A DNA stretch of 64,000 nt, from contig JAIEMN010000022.1 in NCBI GenBank assembly GCA_019752115.1, forward strand, positions 124,001-188,000. The letters run 5' to 3'. A model generated the notes under the pieces. The model was given only the letters and a program-made list of their open reading frames with translations. It made no database searches and had not been told where the DNA came from. The position numbers were made by a program, and so were the translations under genes. Shown piece by piece: positions 18,347 to 26,758 of this stretch. Source of the DNA: Gemmatimonadaceae bacterium. GTDB taxonomy: Bacteria > Gemmatimonadota > Gemmatimonadetes > Gemmatimonadales > Gemmatimonadaceae. Every line of letters starts with the position of its first letter. The first letter of the stretch is position 1.

Positions 18347-19963
18347 CTATCCGCGCGTTTTCCGACTGCCCAGCCGACTCGCCGCCGCCTCGGCCGCCCG
18401 GACACCGTGCCACTGCGCCTCCTCGAACAGGCTGAAGCCACTCAGATCGGCGTGGGCCACGAGCAGCCCCGGCGCCGGCTGCCAGCGGGCCAGCGCCTCG
18501 GTCCGTGACAGCAGCCCGGGGGTCGGGCGCGCCATCGCATGCCCCCAGCGCATCACATCGATCCGGGCGACACAACTGGCAATGTCCGGATGGGCGCGCG
18601 CGAGATCGGCCACGATCTGGTCGCGCCAATCGCTCCAGGGGCGCGCCTGAAGCCACCGCCGCGCCTCCGTGGCTGGGCGATCCACGACGGCGTGATACCA
18701 GGTCCACACCGTGGGGAGCGACTCCGCGCCGAGGTGCTGATGCGCCGCGTTCACGTAGCCCAGCGACGGGCTGTCGTAGAGGACGTTGTCCCAGGCCAGC
18801 GGCGATCCCCGCTGCGCCGGCAGCCGATCGAGGACGAGGTTGGCGACCACCCACGGCGCGTACTCGAGCGCCACCGGGACCGTGATGTCGGGCGCGACGC
18901 GCGGCAGCACGAACAGGGGCGCGCTCCAGATCACAACCTCGGCGTCGAGTCGTACGGTCGGCGTGTCCACGACCCAGCGGGATCCACGTCGCGCGAGGCG
19001 AAGAGCGGGCGCATTGGTCAGCAGCCGCGCGCCGTCATCGGCGGCGCGCCGGGCGACAACCCGCCGCGTGAGCTGCTGGGCGATCCAGTCGTTGCCTTCG
19101 GGCCAGGTGAGAGGCCCCTGCTCGTCCGCCTCGCGGGCGGCAAAGTAGTGCACGGCCGCCCACGCGCTCGCCTGCGTGAGCGACGCCCCATAGTCGTCGC
19201 GGGTGCCGTACTCCACCCACCACCGCAGCGCCTTCGAGGTGAACCCCTGCTGCGTCAGCCAGGCGTCGGCGGTCTGCGCGTCGAGCTGCTCGACACGCTG
19301 GCGTACCGTCGCCAATGCGGCCCGCCGCCGTTCATGCGCCGGGGCACTGGGCACCGCGAACGCGCGGGTCGCCCGAAACTCGGCGATGCGCTCGGCGAAG
19401 CGGGTGAACTGCGCGCGCTCAGCCGGTGGCAGCGCATCGAACGGCTCGAGCCCCTCGTGCCAGCGGCCGTGCTGAAAGATCCGCTCCTGCGGGGTGTGAC
19501 AGAGCGTACGCTCGTCGAAGCGCCCGTCGGCCCCCAACACGCCGAGATCACGCAGCAGGGCGCGCACGTACGTGGCATCGGCCGCCGGCACCGGCAGATA
19601 GTGCGCGCCCCACGGGGCGGCCTGTCCGATGGACGGGTAATAGGCAGCCTGCGCATTGCCACCCGTACGCGCGCCCAGCTCGCACACCACCCAGTCGTGC
19701 ACGCCCAGGGCGTCGAGCTGCCAGCCCGCGGAGAGGCCGCCGATGCCGCCGCCTACAATGGCCACCGAGACGCGCCGGGTCGGTCGCGATGCCGGGAGCG
19801 TGGCCTTCCCGTCGCGCAGGGCATGCCCCGCGGTGCTGTGGTCCTCCGCGAACCCGCCGCGGATTACACGTCCCTTCGCGGAGAGCCCCGCCAGCGCGGG
19901 CGCCGCCATCGGCATGGCCGCCAGCGCCGCCAGCTGGCGCAGCGCATCCCGTCGCGACGTCAC
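18347..19963 (-). CDS. Tat-exported FAD-dependent amine-oxidase-like protein
   Basis: A 538-residue flavoprotein beginning with a twin-arginine signal (SRRDALRQL followed by an Ala-rich hydrophobic run). The FAD site is VAIVGGGIGGLSAG near residue 68, with the acidic ending VVCELGARTGG. The C-terminal GLLVAHADLSGFSLFEEA segment resembles the second FAD-contact motif of flavin monoamine oxidases. It starts at a GTG seven bases after the spermidine synthase stop. An oxidase acting on polyamines outside the cytoplasm would fit this context, but the substrate is inferred, not shown. Confidence 0.82.
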   Translation of the reverse strand: MTSRRDALRQLAALAAMPMAAPALAGLSAKGRVIRGGFAEDHSTAGHALRDGKATLPASRPTRRVSVAIVGGGIGGLSAGWQLDALGVHDWVVCELGARTGGNAQAAYYPSIGQAAPWGAHYLPVPAADATYVRALLRDLGVLGADGRFDERTLCHTPQERIFQHGRWHEGLEPFDALPPAERAQFTRFAERIAEFRATRAFAVPSAPAHERRRAALATVRQRVEQLDAQTADAWLTQQGFTSKALRWWVEYGTRDDYGASLTQASAWAAVHYFAAREADEQGPLTWPEGNDWIAQQLTRRVVARRAADDGARLLTNAPALRLARRGSRWVVDTPTVRLDAEVVIWSAPLFVLPRVAPDITVPVALEYAPWVVANLVLDRLPAQRGSPLAWDNVLYDSPSLGYVNAAHQHLGAESLPTVWTWYHAVVDRPATEARRWLQARPWSDWRDQIVADLARAHPDIASCVARIDVMRWGHAMARPTPGLLSRTEALARWQPAPGLLVAHADLSGFSLFEEAQWHGVRAAEAAASRLGSRKTRG

Positions 19964-19970
19964 CGACGGT

Positions 19971-21467
19971 TCACCGGTTGATCGCGTCGAACTCGTGCTC
20001 GTAGTAGCGCACGAGCACCTGATCGTTCAGGCGATTGGGTTCGGCCGGAATGCGCTGGAGGTCGGCAGGAAAATCAAAGAGCGACGGCAAGGTGGCCACC
20101 GTGAGATAGCGCAGCCCCGTGGGGAGGGTGCGCGGCGGCGCATAACTCGCTTCGCCGGCAATCACGAAGCCCCAGTCGCCGAAGCTCGGCACATAGACGT
20201 GATACGGCCACGTGCGGAGCCCGGCGCCTTCGAGCGTGGCCACGATGCTCCAGTAGCTCTGCCGCGCGAACATCGGCGACGTGCTCTGCACCACCAGAAA
20301 CGCGCCCGGCGCGAGATGCTGCTTGACCAGTCGATAGAACGCACTCGTGTACAGCTTCCCGACGTGGTAGTTGGACGGATCGGGGAAATCGATCACCACG
20401 AAGTCAAACTGGGTGGCGTGCGTATCGAGCCAGGTGAACGCATCGGCATTCACCACGGTCACGCGCCTGTCGGTCAGTGAGCCGGCGTTGAGCTCAGTCA
20501 GGCGTGGATGCGTGCGAAAGAGCTGCGTCATCCCTTCGTCGAGGTCCACCAGCGTGACCTGCTGCACCTCGGGGTACTTGAGGATCTCCCGCACCGCGAG
20601 TCCGTCGCCGCCGCCAAGCACCAGCACCCGCCCACGGGTTGTGGCCGCACTCAACCCGGGGTGGACGAGCGACTCGTGGTAGCGATACTCGTCGCGCGAG
20701 GCGAACTGGAGATGCCCATTGAGATAGAGCCGAAGATCGTCTTTCCAGCTCGTCAGCACGATGCGCTGATACCGTGTGTCCTTCGCGAGGATGATGGGAT
20801 CGGCATACATCCCTTCCTCGGCGAGTGTCGTGATCGCCTGCCCCTTCCAGAGCCCGGCGCAAAGCACCACCAGCGCCAATACGCCGGTGGCCTGGAGTGC
20901 GCGGCGACGCGGCAGCACATCGCGGAAGAGCCACGTGCTCCAGAGCCCCACCGCCACGTTGATCACCCCGAAGAGGAGCGCCGAGCGCACCAGCCCGAGG
21001 CGCGGCACGAGCAGCAGGGGAAAGAGCAGCGAGGCGAACAGCGCGCCGATATAGTCGAACGTGAGCACGTTCGACACCACATCCTTGAAGCTGAAGCGGT
21101 CCTTGAGAATGCGCATGAGCAGCGGGATCTCGAGGCCGACCAGGACGCCGATCAGGATGACCAGCGTGTACAGCGTGGGGCGAAACGCTTCGGTGTAGGC
21201 AAAGGCGAGAAAGAGCACGAGGCTCGACAACCCACCCACCACGCCCACGAGTAACTCCACCACGACAAAGCGCGTGACCACACCGCGCGTGACGAACCGG
21301 GAAAGCCAGCTCCCGATGCCCATGGCAAAGAGATAGGTGCCGATGATCGTGCTGAACTGCGTCACGCTGTCGCCCAGCAGGTAGCTGGCGAGCGCGCCAG
21401 CGACGAGCTCGTAGATGAGCCCGCAGGCGGCGATCAGACAGACGGAAATGAACAGCGCAATCGGCAC
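19971..21467 (-). CDS. Membrane-fused polyamine aminopropyltransferase (spermidine synthase-like)
   Basis: A 498-residue fusion. Residues 1-210 form about seven membrane helices; residues 225-490 are a spermidine-synthase fold with the decarboxylated-AdoMet site GGGDG (285-289), acidic DLDEG (308-312) and DFPDP (360-364), the position of the catalytic aspartate region. It would transfer an aminopropyl group to a diamine at the membrane. The GTG start at 21467 has GGAG nine bases upstream. The AdoMet decarboxylase that makes its co-substrate is encoded in the same run (23903-24289), which supports real polyamine chemistry. Confidence 0.9.
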   Translation of the reverse strand: MPIALFISVCLIAACGLIYELVAGALASYLLGDSVTQFSTIIGTYLFAMGIGSWLSRFVTRGVVTRFVVVELLVGVVGGLSSLVLFLAFAYTEAFRPTLYTLVILIGVLVGLEIPLLMRILKDRFSFKDVVSNVLTFDYIGALFASLLFPLLLVPRLGLVRSALLFGVINVAVGLWSTWLFRDVLPRRRALQATGVLALVVLCAGLWKGQAITTLAEEGMYADPIILAKDTRYQRIVLTSWKDDLRLYLNGHLQFASRDEYRYHESLVHPGLSAATTRGRVLVLGGGDGLAVREILKYPEVQQVTLVDLDEGMTQLFRTHPRLTELNAGSLTDRRVTVVNADAFTWLDTHATQFDFVVIDFPDPSNYHVGKLYTSAFYRLVKQHLAPGAFLVVQSTSPMFARQSYWSIVATLEGAGLRTWPYHVYVPSFGDWGFVIAGEASYAPPRTLPTGLRYLTVATLPSLFDFPADLQRIPAEPNRLNDQVLVRYYEHEFDAINR

Positions 21468-21483
21468 GGGGCCGAACTCCGGC

Positions 21484-21696
21484 TCAGTGGATAGCGGCGG
21501 CGACGATGATGCCGAGCGCGATGGCGACCGACCCCATCAGGATGGCGGCGGCCGTGTTCTTCTTTTCGCTGATCTCATCCCAGAGCTTGCCGGGGGTGAG
21601 CAGATCGATGATGAAGAACGCCACGACGAAGAGCACGATGCCCAGCGCGGCGAAGACCGCCGACCCGGAGACGTTGTTGAGGAGCGATTCAGTCAT
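21484..21696 (-). CDS. DUF350 membrane protein (short form)
   Basis: A 70-residue protein with two membrane helices (about 11-31 and 46-68) joined by DLLTPGKLWDEISEKKN, the loop typical of DUF350/YjfL proteins. YjfL of E. coli is about twice this length and holds four helices, so this is a single repeat unit. Its gene is 9 bases downstream of the small membrane protein gene and 16 upstream of the spermidine synthase, a conserved type of neighbourhood for DUF350. Its biochemical role is unknown. Confidence 0.85.
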   Translation of the reverse strand: MTESLLNNVSGSAVFAALGIVLFVVAFFIIDLLTPGKLWDEISEKKNTAAAILMGSVAIALGIIVAAAIH

Positions 21697-21705
21697 GCAG
21701 TGGCC

Positions 21706-21888
21706 TCACTTGCCGCGGAGCACACGCCCCGGTGAGTAGTACGACGGACGATAGGAACCCGGATTGTTGCGAACGGAACGTGGATTGGTTTTGGCTTCGG
21801 TCACCGTGGTGAACGACCAGCCAGTATACTGGGCGTAGCCGAGCATCCCGAGCACGGCGATGGCCCAGAGGGTGTAGAGCTTTACCAC
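21706..21888 (-). CDS. Small membrane protein of the DUF4178 cluster
   Basis: A 60-residue protein of unknown function. One hydrophobic helix (MVKLYTLWAIAVLGMLGYAQ) is followed by an exported or cytoplasmic tail rich in Ser, Asn, Arg and Tyr (NPGSYRPSYYSPGR). The GTG at 21888 is chosen because GGAG lies eight bases before it; an in-frame GTG at 21897 would add three residues. It sits between the DUF4178 and DUF350 genes, with 21 and 9 bases on its sides. I do not recognise it beyond its position. Confidence 0.65.
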   Translation of the reverse strand: MVKLYTLWAIAVLGMLGYAQYTGWSFTTVTEAKTNPRSVRNNPGSYRPSYYSPGRVLRGK

Positions 21889-21909
21889 GCGGCACACTCC
21901 GGCAGGCGG

Positions 21910-23256
21910 CTATTCGTCGTCATCACTGTCTCCCGAGCTGGCGGGGGCGTGATCGCTCTCGGCCCATCGGCGCCCTTCGAAGCCGGCCGACGGCAGCAGC
22001 GCGAGGATCGTGGGCACGAGCAACACGAGAAAGGCGAGCCCATAGAGCAGGTAGTACGGCTGATCACGGCGCACCTCGACGCGATACGGGATCGGACCAC
22101 GCCCCGGCTCCCCGCCTTCCGGCTGAATACGCAGGAAGTAGCGGCCGGCCGGCACGTTCGAGAGGCGCAGCGTTTCGCTGCGGCCGCCCTCACTCCAACT
22201 GCCATCGCTGTCGGTGCCGTGGTAGTAGCTGATCTGCCGACCCGCCTCGCGCGTCTCACCGGTCGCTTCGTTGATGAGGGCGAGATTGACGTACATCCAG
22301 TCGTTCTCGAGCGGCGCCGACAGCGCGATCGCCAGGGATGACGGCCGGCCGTCGAGTTGGAAGGGCTCGGTCACGAAGGCGTCGCCGGTCGGTTCGTTGT
22401 CGCCAGCCGCCGCTTCGGGCGCCAGCAGCTGTGGGCGGGCGCGCGCAAACTCGTAGGTGTGGTTGAACACCACCCGGTCACTGGCGAACGCCGCGTTCAG
22501 CACCAGCATCCCGATCAGCACCAGCATGGCGATGCCGAAGACGCCGAACATTCGCTTCGGCAGATCGGTATACGGATTGGGCTGATTGGCAAACACGCCG
22601 CGCGGCGACGGCAGGCTCTTGAGCCCGAACGCCTTCGCAATGACCTCGGGGGGCGTGTACGTCCCGAGCGACCAGGTGACTTCGTTGTCCGACGCTTCGG
22701 CGCTCAGGATGTACGGTGGCGCCACGAAATCGCGCGCGATGATGCGATCACCGTAGCGCAGTTCCCACGGGAACTCACCGAGGGCGTGCGTGGTGTAGGC
22801 GCTGGCCGTCTGGAAGTGCTTGAAGGTGAGCCCATCAAAGGTGGCCGTGGGGCGCTCGCCCCCGGTTTCATCTTCCGCGCGGCGATGCTGCTTCTCGATG
22901 ACGTTCCAGTGCCCCTCGTACTCCGAGAGATAGAAGAAGCCGCGGTAGGGATTGAAGCAGACGTATTCATCCCACGAATACGCCGTGCCTTCCACCGAGA
23001 TCTCGACGCGCTGAAAGCCGATGACATCCCAGCGTACACCCTTCCAGGTCCCCCGCGTGCCGATCGGGATCTTGGGGAGCCGCTCCACCGCTTCGCCGCG
23101 GCGCAGCAGCGCGAGGTTGGGATCGGTGGCATCGAGCAGCGCGCCGCACTGACCGCAGGCGACGGTGACGGCCCACCCCTGCGCGTGCATCTCGATCGAC
23201 GCGCCGCACCCCTGACAGGTGAAGCCAGTGGCCTGTGGCGCCATGGAGGTGCTCAT
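21910..23256 (-). CDS. DUF4178 protein with zinc ribbon and two membrane helices
   Basis: A 448-residue protein. An N-terminal zinc ribbon has cysteines at 14, 17, 34 and 37. The DUF4178 domain follows (GTRGTWKGVRWDVIGFQR, then SWDEYVCFNPYRGFFYL), through about residue 210. A membrane helix near 235-255, an exported beta-rich domain and a second helix near 405-425 complete it, with an acidic C-terminus. The gene overlaps the upstream DUF4178 gene by 4 bases. Molecular function is unknown; the architecture suggests one face in the cytoplasm and one beyond the membrane. Confidence 0.85.
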   Translation of the reverse strand: MSTSMAPQATGFTCQGCGASIEMHAQGWAVTVACGQCGALLDATDPNLALLRRGEAVERLPKIPIGTRGTWKGVRWDVIGFQRVEISVEGTAYSWDEYVCFNPYRGFFYLSEYEGHWNVIEKQHRRAEDETGGERPTATFDGLTFKHFQTASAYTTHALGEFPWELRYGDRIIARDFVAPPYILSAEASDNEVTWSLGTYTPPEVIAKAFGLKSLPSPRGVFANQPNPYTDLPKRMFGVFGIAMLVLIGMLVLNAAFASDRVVFNHTYEFARARPQLLAPEAAAGDNEPTGDAFVTEPFQLDGRPSSLAIALSAPLENDWMYVNLALINEATGETREAGRQISYYHGTDSDGSWSEGGRSETLRLSNVPAGRYFLRIQPEGGEPGRGPIPYRVEVRRDQPYYLLYGLAFLVLLVPTILALLPSAGFEGRRWAESDHAPASSGDSDDDE

Positions 23257-23906
23257 GCGGGCGGCCCCCAGCCGTCGAACTCGCGCACGTGGCGAAGCGC
23301 GAGGTCGTCAAAGCGCACGTATTCCCCCACGAACACGAGGGGCGGTTCTTCGGTACCGTCCACCGTGGCGAAGCGCCCGTCCGGCGACTGGAAGTCCACG
23401 AAGCGACAGCGGCGCTTGTCCCACGACGTGAACGGCAGGTCGCCTTCCGTGCCGATGTACGCGGCATCGACAAAGCCCGCCACTTCGTACTCGCGCGCCA
23501 TGAACTTCTGACGGTCACCGACGCGCAGACGGTCGAGATCCACTCCGCCACCGGGGAGCGGCGCGGCCACGGTCATCGTGTATTCGAGCTGCGCATCCGC
23601 GAGCCACGCACTCGAGCCATCGGCCAGAACACAGTGCCACTCGTTCCACCGACCGCGCGGCCACTGGTACGTGATGCGCCCGACCACGGTGAAGCGTTGC
23701 TGTTTCCAGGTGCCTTCGGTCCCGATCTGAATGGGAGAGCCGGTGGCCGGGAAGCTGGCCTGCCGACCCACCAGCTCCAGACCGATATCGGTGCGGACCA
23801 GCACCGAGCGGCAATACTCGCAGGTGGTCTGCACCGCCTGCGCCCAGCGAAAGCGCACGGTGGCCCCACAGTTCGGGCAGCTCATGCTGTTGGCGGGCGC
23901 CGTCAT
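23253..23906 (-). CDS. DUF4178 protein with N-terminal zinc ribbon (soluble)
   Basis: A 217-residue protein without membrane segments. Cysteines at 10, 13, 29 and 32 form a zinc ribbon. Two DUF4178-like units follow: GTEGTWKQQRFTVVGRITY with WNEWHCVLADG, then a second repeat with GDRQKFMAREYEVAGFV and a DFQSPDG end. It overlaps its neighbours by 4 bases on both sides (AdoMet decarboxylase before it, longer DUF4178 gene after), so the three are translated together. Function unknown. Confidence 0.83.
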   Translation of the reverse strand: MTAPANSMSCPNCGATVRFRWAQAVQTTCEYCRSVLVRTDIGLELVGRQASFPATGSPIQIGTEGTWKQQRFTVVGRITYQWPRGRWNEWHCVLADGSSAWLADAQLEYTMTVAAPLPGGGVDLDRLRVGDRQKFMAREYEVAGFVDAAYIGTEGDLPFTSWDKRRCRFVDFQSPDGRFATVDGTEEPPLVFVGEYVRFDDLALRHVREFDGWGPPA

Positions 23907-24289
23907 GCGCCGGTCTCCGCCGGCGCCGGCGCGTATTCACGCGGCAGCACGCGCACCTGGACGTCGGACGCACCGAGCAGCGCCGCCAACCGCGCGCGCC
24001 ACGCCCACGACGGGCGGGGCGTGCAGCAGAAGAGATTGAAGCACGCCGACGCATGCTCCGGAAACGTGTGCACCGTGAGATGCGACTCGGCGAGCATCTG
24101 CATGCCGGTCAGGCCACCGGGATGCGGGAAGCGATGCCACACGGCATCGCCCACCGGATGGAGCGCCAGCTCCTGCACGGCCGCCGAGAAGACGGCCTGC
24201 AACGCCGCAACGTCGCGCAGGCGTTCGGGATCACACCCGAACGCCTCCACGATCCATTCGCTGCCGGTGCGGGAATTGGAGGGGAGCAC
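23903..24289 (-). CDS. speD: S-adenosylmethionine decarboxylase proenzyme (SpeD class 1B)
   Basis: A 128-residue pyruvoyl enzyme. The self-cleavage site is AESHLTVHTFPE: cleavage before Ser69 would create the pyruvoyl group. His74 and Cys83 (in SACFNLF) are the expected processing and catalytic residues. It makes decarboxylated AdoMet, the aminopropyl donor for the synthase encoded at 19971-21467. It begins at a GTG 14 bases after the SPFH gene and overlaps the next gene by 4 bases. Confidence 0.93.
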   Translation of the reverse strand: MLPSNSRTGSEWIVEAFGCDPERLRDVAALQAVFSAAVQELALHPVGDAVWHRFPHPGGLTGMQMLAESHLTVHTFPEHASACFNLFCCTPRPSWAWRARLAALLGASDVQVRVLPREYAPAPAETGA

Positions 24290-24303
24290 CGCCTACGAGC
24301 GAT

Positions 24304-25317
24304 TTATGACTGCGCGGTGCCGCACGCCGAACAGAACTTCGCGATGCTCGGCAGCTTGGTGCCACAGTTGATGCAGAACTTGCTCTCGGCGCTCGGCGCG
24401 ACCGGCGGCGCCATCCGCTCGGGCGGCTGCGCCACACCGGGCGACTGCGGAGCCCCCGCGGCGCCGGCGAGTGCATTGGTGATCGCACCACCGAGGCCGA
24501 CACCCGCGCCCAGACCAGCCGCCAATCCGGCGATGCCGCCTTCGTTGGCCGCCGCGATGGGAATGGACTGCGCCGCCTGAAACGCCGTGTACGTCCGCAT
24601 GTCCCCGATGATGTTCATCGAGATGCGTTCATCGAGACGCTTCTGCAGCTCGTCGGGGAGCGACAGGTTCTCAACGGTGAACGTGTCGAGCGTCAGCCCG
24701 AACTGGGCAAACGCCGGCTGCACCGCCGCGGCGATCTGCGTGGCGAGCTGCGCCTGATTCGCCGCCATGTCGAGGAATGGCACGTTCGCCGCGGCAAAGG
24801 CGCTCGTGAAGCCACTCAGAATGGCATTCCGAAGCTGCGGCTCGATCTGCGCGACCGTGTACTCGGCGTCGGTGGCGCCCACCGTCTGCTGAAAGACCGC
24901 CGGGTTGCTCACCTTGAAGGCGTACATGCCGAACGCGCGCAGGCGCACCGCCCCGAATTCCTTGTCGCGAATCGTGATGGGCTGCTGCGTCCCCCACTTC
25001 TGCCCCGTCTGCGTGCGGGTGGAGAAGAAGTAGACGTCGCTCTTGAACGGGGACTCGAACATCTTGTCCCAGTTCATCAGGTTCGTGAGCAACGGCAGGT
25101 TCTGCGTGATCAGCGTATGCAGCCCGGGCCCGAAGGCGTCGGCCGCACGCCCTTCGTTTACGAAGAGCGCGAGCTGCGATTCGCGCACGGTGAGCTGCGC
25201 GCCGCTCTGGATCTCCATGTCCCGCATGGGAAAGCGGTACATGAGCACCCCGGGACCCGATTCGGTCCACTGGATGACGTCAATGAATTGCTTACGGAGG
25301 AAATCGCCCAACGACAC
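24304..25317 (-). CDS. SPFH-domain protein with C-terminal zinc ribbon (YdjI-like)
   Basis: A 337-residue protein. The start (DFLRKQFIDVIQWTE) and residues 20-200 form an SPFH/band-7 domain of the virion-core-like type, as in B. subtilis YdjI, which is encoded with PspA. A helical part (200-255) leads to a Gly/Ala-rich stretch that may touch the membrane, a Pro-rich linker and a zinc ribbon (FCINCG...FCSACG). The GTG at 25317 has AGGAG six bases upstream. It is only 9 bases after the M24 peptidase stop, so it may lack its own promoter. Confidence 0.87.
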   Translation of the reverse strand: MSLGDFLRKQFIDVIQWTESGPGVLMYRFPMRDMEIQSGAQLTVRESQLALFVNEGRAADAFGPGLHTLITQNLPLLTNLMNWDKMFESPFKSDVYFFSTRTQTGQKWGTQQPITIRDKEFGAVRLRAFGMYAFKVSNPAVFQQTVGATDAEYTVAQIEPQLRNAILSGFTSAFAAANVPFLDMAANQAQLATQIAAAVQPAFAQFGLTLDTFTVENLSLPDELQKRLDERISMNIIGDMRTYTAFQAAQSIPIAAANEGGIAGLAAGLGAGVGLGGAITNALAGAAGAPQSPGVAQPPERMAPPVAPSAESKFCINCGTKLPSIAKFCSACGTAQS

Positions 25318-25326
25318 GGTTGGCTC

Positions 25327-26748
25327 CTAGCGGACAAGGTGAAAGGTGGTCTGGCGTCCATACGCCCAACGCACCCTTCCGGTTGCATCAATGATCACAT
25401 CTTCTTCCTGCATCGAGCGCACCGGCTGGTTTCCCCATTCTGGCACCTTGGTGGTGGCCTGAAGCTCGATGGAGTACCACATCCCCGGGATGATCGTGTG
25501 GTCGCCGCGCCCCGGCACCCCCTCTTGGTAGTCCCACAACCCGATGAGGGCGCCGGCCCCGTGGCCGTTGAGTCCGATGGGGTGGGAGTACACGGTGCCA
25601 TCGATCCCCTCCTCCTTCATGCGGCGGAGCGCCGAGGCGAGCACCTGGTTGCCGGTCCGGCCGGGCTTGAGCTCCTCGACCGTGATGTCCTGCAGCCGAT
25701 TGGAGTTGGCGAGCGCCTTCTTGAAGCCGGCGGGGATATCCGTTTCGCCGGCCTTGAGCACGTAGCCCATGTGCTGCGTGTCGGTGTTGAGCCCCAGCGC
25801 TGTGATGCCGAAGTCGCAGTGCAGCACGTCGCCGCGCAGGATCGTGGGGTTCACGCCCACGAGTTCCTTGCTGTCGAGCGGGCGCTGGACTTCCACGCTC
25901 GGGTGGAACCAGGTGCCCAGCCCGAGGTCGTTCACGCGCTGGCGCATCCACCACACCACGTCATCGGCCGTGGTCACGCCCGGCTTGATGACCTTGTTGG
26001 AGAAGGCCTCCGTGATGATGGCCCAGGCGAGCGCGTTCAGGTCCTTGTAGAAGGCCTCCTCATCGGGCGAGCGCGCCGCGATGAGATCCACGGCGAGCGC
26101 TTCGGCATTGACGACCTTGGCCGCCAGCGCCGGACCCAGCGCCTCGAGCATCCCTTCCTTCTCGCCGCTCGACAGGCCGTCGGCGAACGCGAAGGTGCGC
26201 GACGTGTTGATCGCGATCTTGCGGGGGCTGCGCTCCTCGATGACCTGCTTGAGCACAGACCACTGTTCGTCACCCCAGAGTTCGGCGGTGCGATCGGTGC
26301 TGCGGCTGCCGGCGGCCGGCGCCGCGACCGCCTTGGTGCTGCGTACCGCCTTGAAGACGTTCCCCTGACTCGTGCCACCGAGGGCAAGCCGCTCGATGCC
26401 CTTGTCGCCGCCGCGGTCGTAGAAGACGTAGATCGTGCGGCGGCGCGCGGCGAACGTGGTGGGCGACGTCAGCGCGCGGAAGACCGGATCTTCGTTGTAC
26501 TCGCGCATCGGCACCACCCACATATCCACGCCCTGTCGCCGCATCAGCCTGGGGAGGACCGAATCCATGCGGAACTCGAGCCACTTCTGCATGCGGAACG
26601 CCTGATCGCGGAGCGTGCCGAATGGGCGCAACGTGTCGGCCGCAGTGGACCCTGAGGTACGGGTCCCCTTGGTGGCCGGAAAGGCGATGGGCTGGGCGGC
26701 GGCGGGCGCGGCACTCAGCGCGAGGAGCAGGAGGAGGGCGGGTCGCAT
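25327..26748 (-). CDS. Exported M24-family metallopeptidase (Xaa-Pro aminopeptidase-like)
   Basis: A 473-residue secreted protein with a signal peptide ending AAPAAAQP near residue 20. The pita-bread domain lies in the C-terminal half, and all five metal-ligand positions are present: Asp312, Asp323, His396 in NGHGAG, Glu428 and one Glu of the 448-449 pair. M24 enzymes cleave N-terminal residues before proline or act on related substrates. The ATG at 26748 begins exactly at the signal peptide; the longer open frame upstream is the complement of the next gene. The gene sits 10 bases after the GT87-like gene. Confidence 0.88.
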   Translation of the reverse strand: MRPALLLLLALSAAPAAAQPIAFPATKGTRTSGSTAADTLRPFGTLRDQAFRMQKWLEFRMDSVLPRLMRRQGVDMWVVPMREYNEDPVFRALTSPTTFAARRRTIYVFYDRGGDKGIERLALGGTSQGNVFKAVRSTKAVAAPAAGSRSTDRTAELWGDEQWSVLKQVIEERSPRKIAINTSRTFAFADGLSSGEKEGMLEALGPALAAKVVNAEALAVDLIAARSPDEEAFYKDLNALAWAIITEAFSNKVIKPGVTTADDVVWWMRQRVNDLGLGTWFHPSVEVQRPLDSKELVGVNPTILRGDVLHCDFGITALGLNTDTQHMGYVLKAGETDIPAGFKKALANSNRLQDITVEELKPGRTGNQVLASALRRMKEEGIDGTVYSHPIGLNGHGAGALIGLWDYQEGVPGRGDHTIIPGMWYSIELQATTKVPEWGNQPVRSMQEEDVIIDATGRVRWAYGRQTTFHLVR

Positions 26749-26758
26749 GGGCACTACG

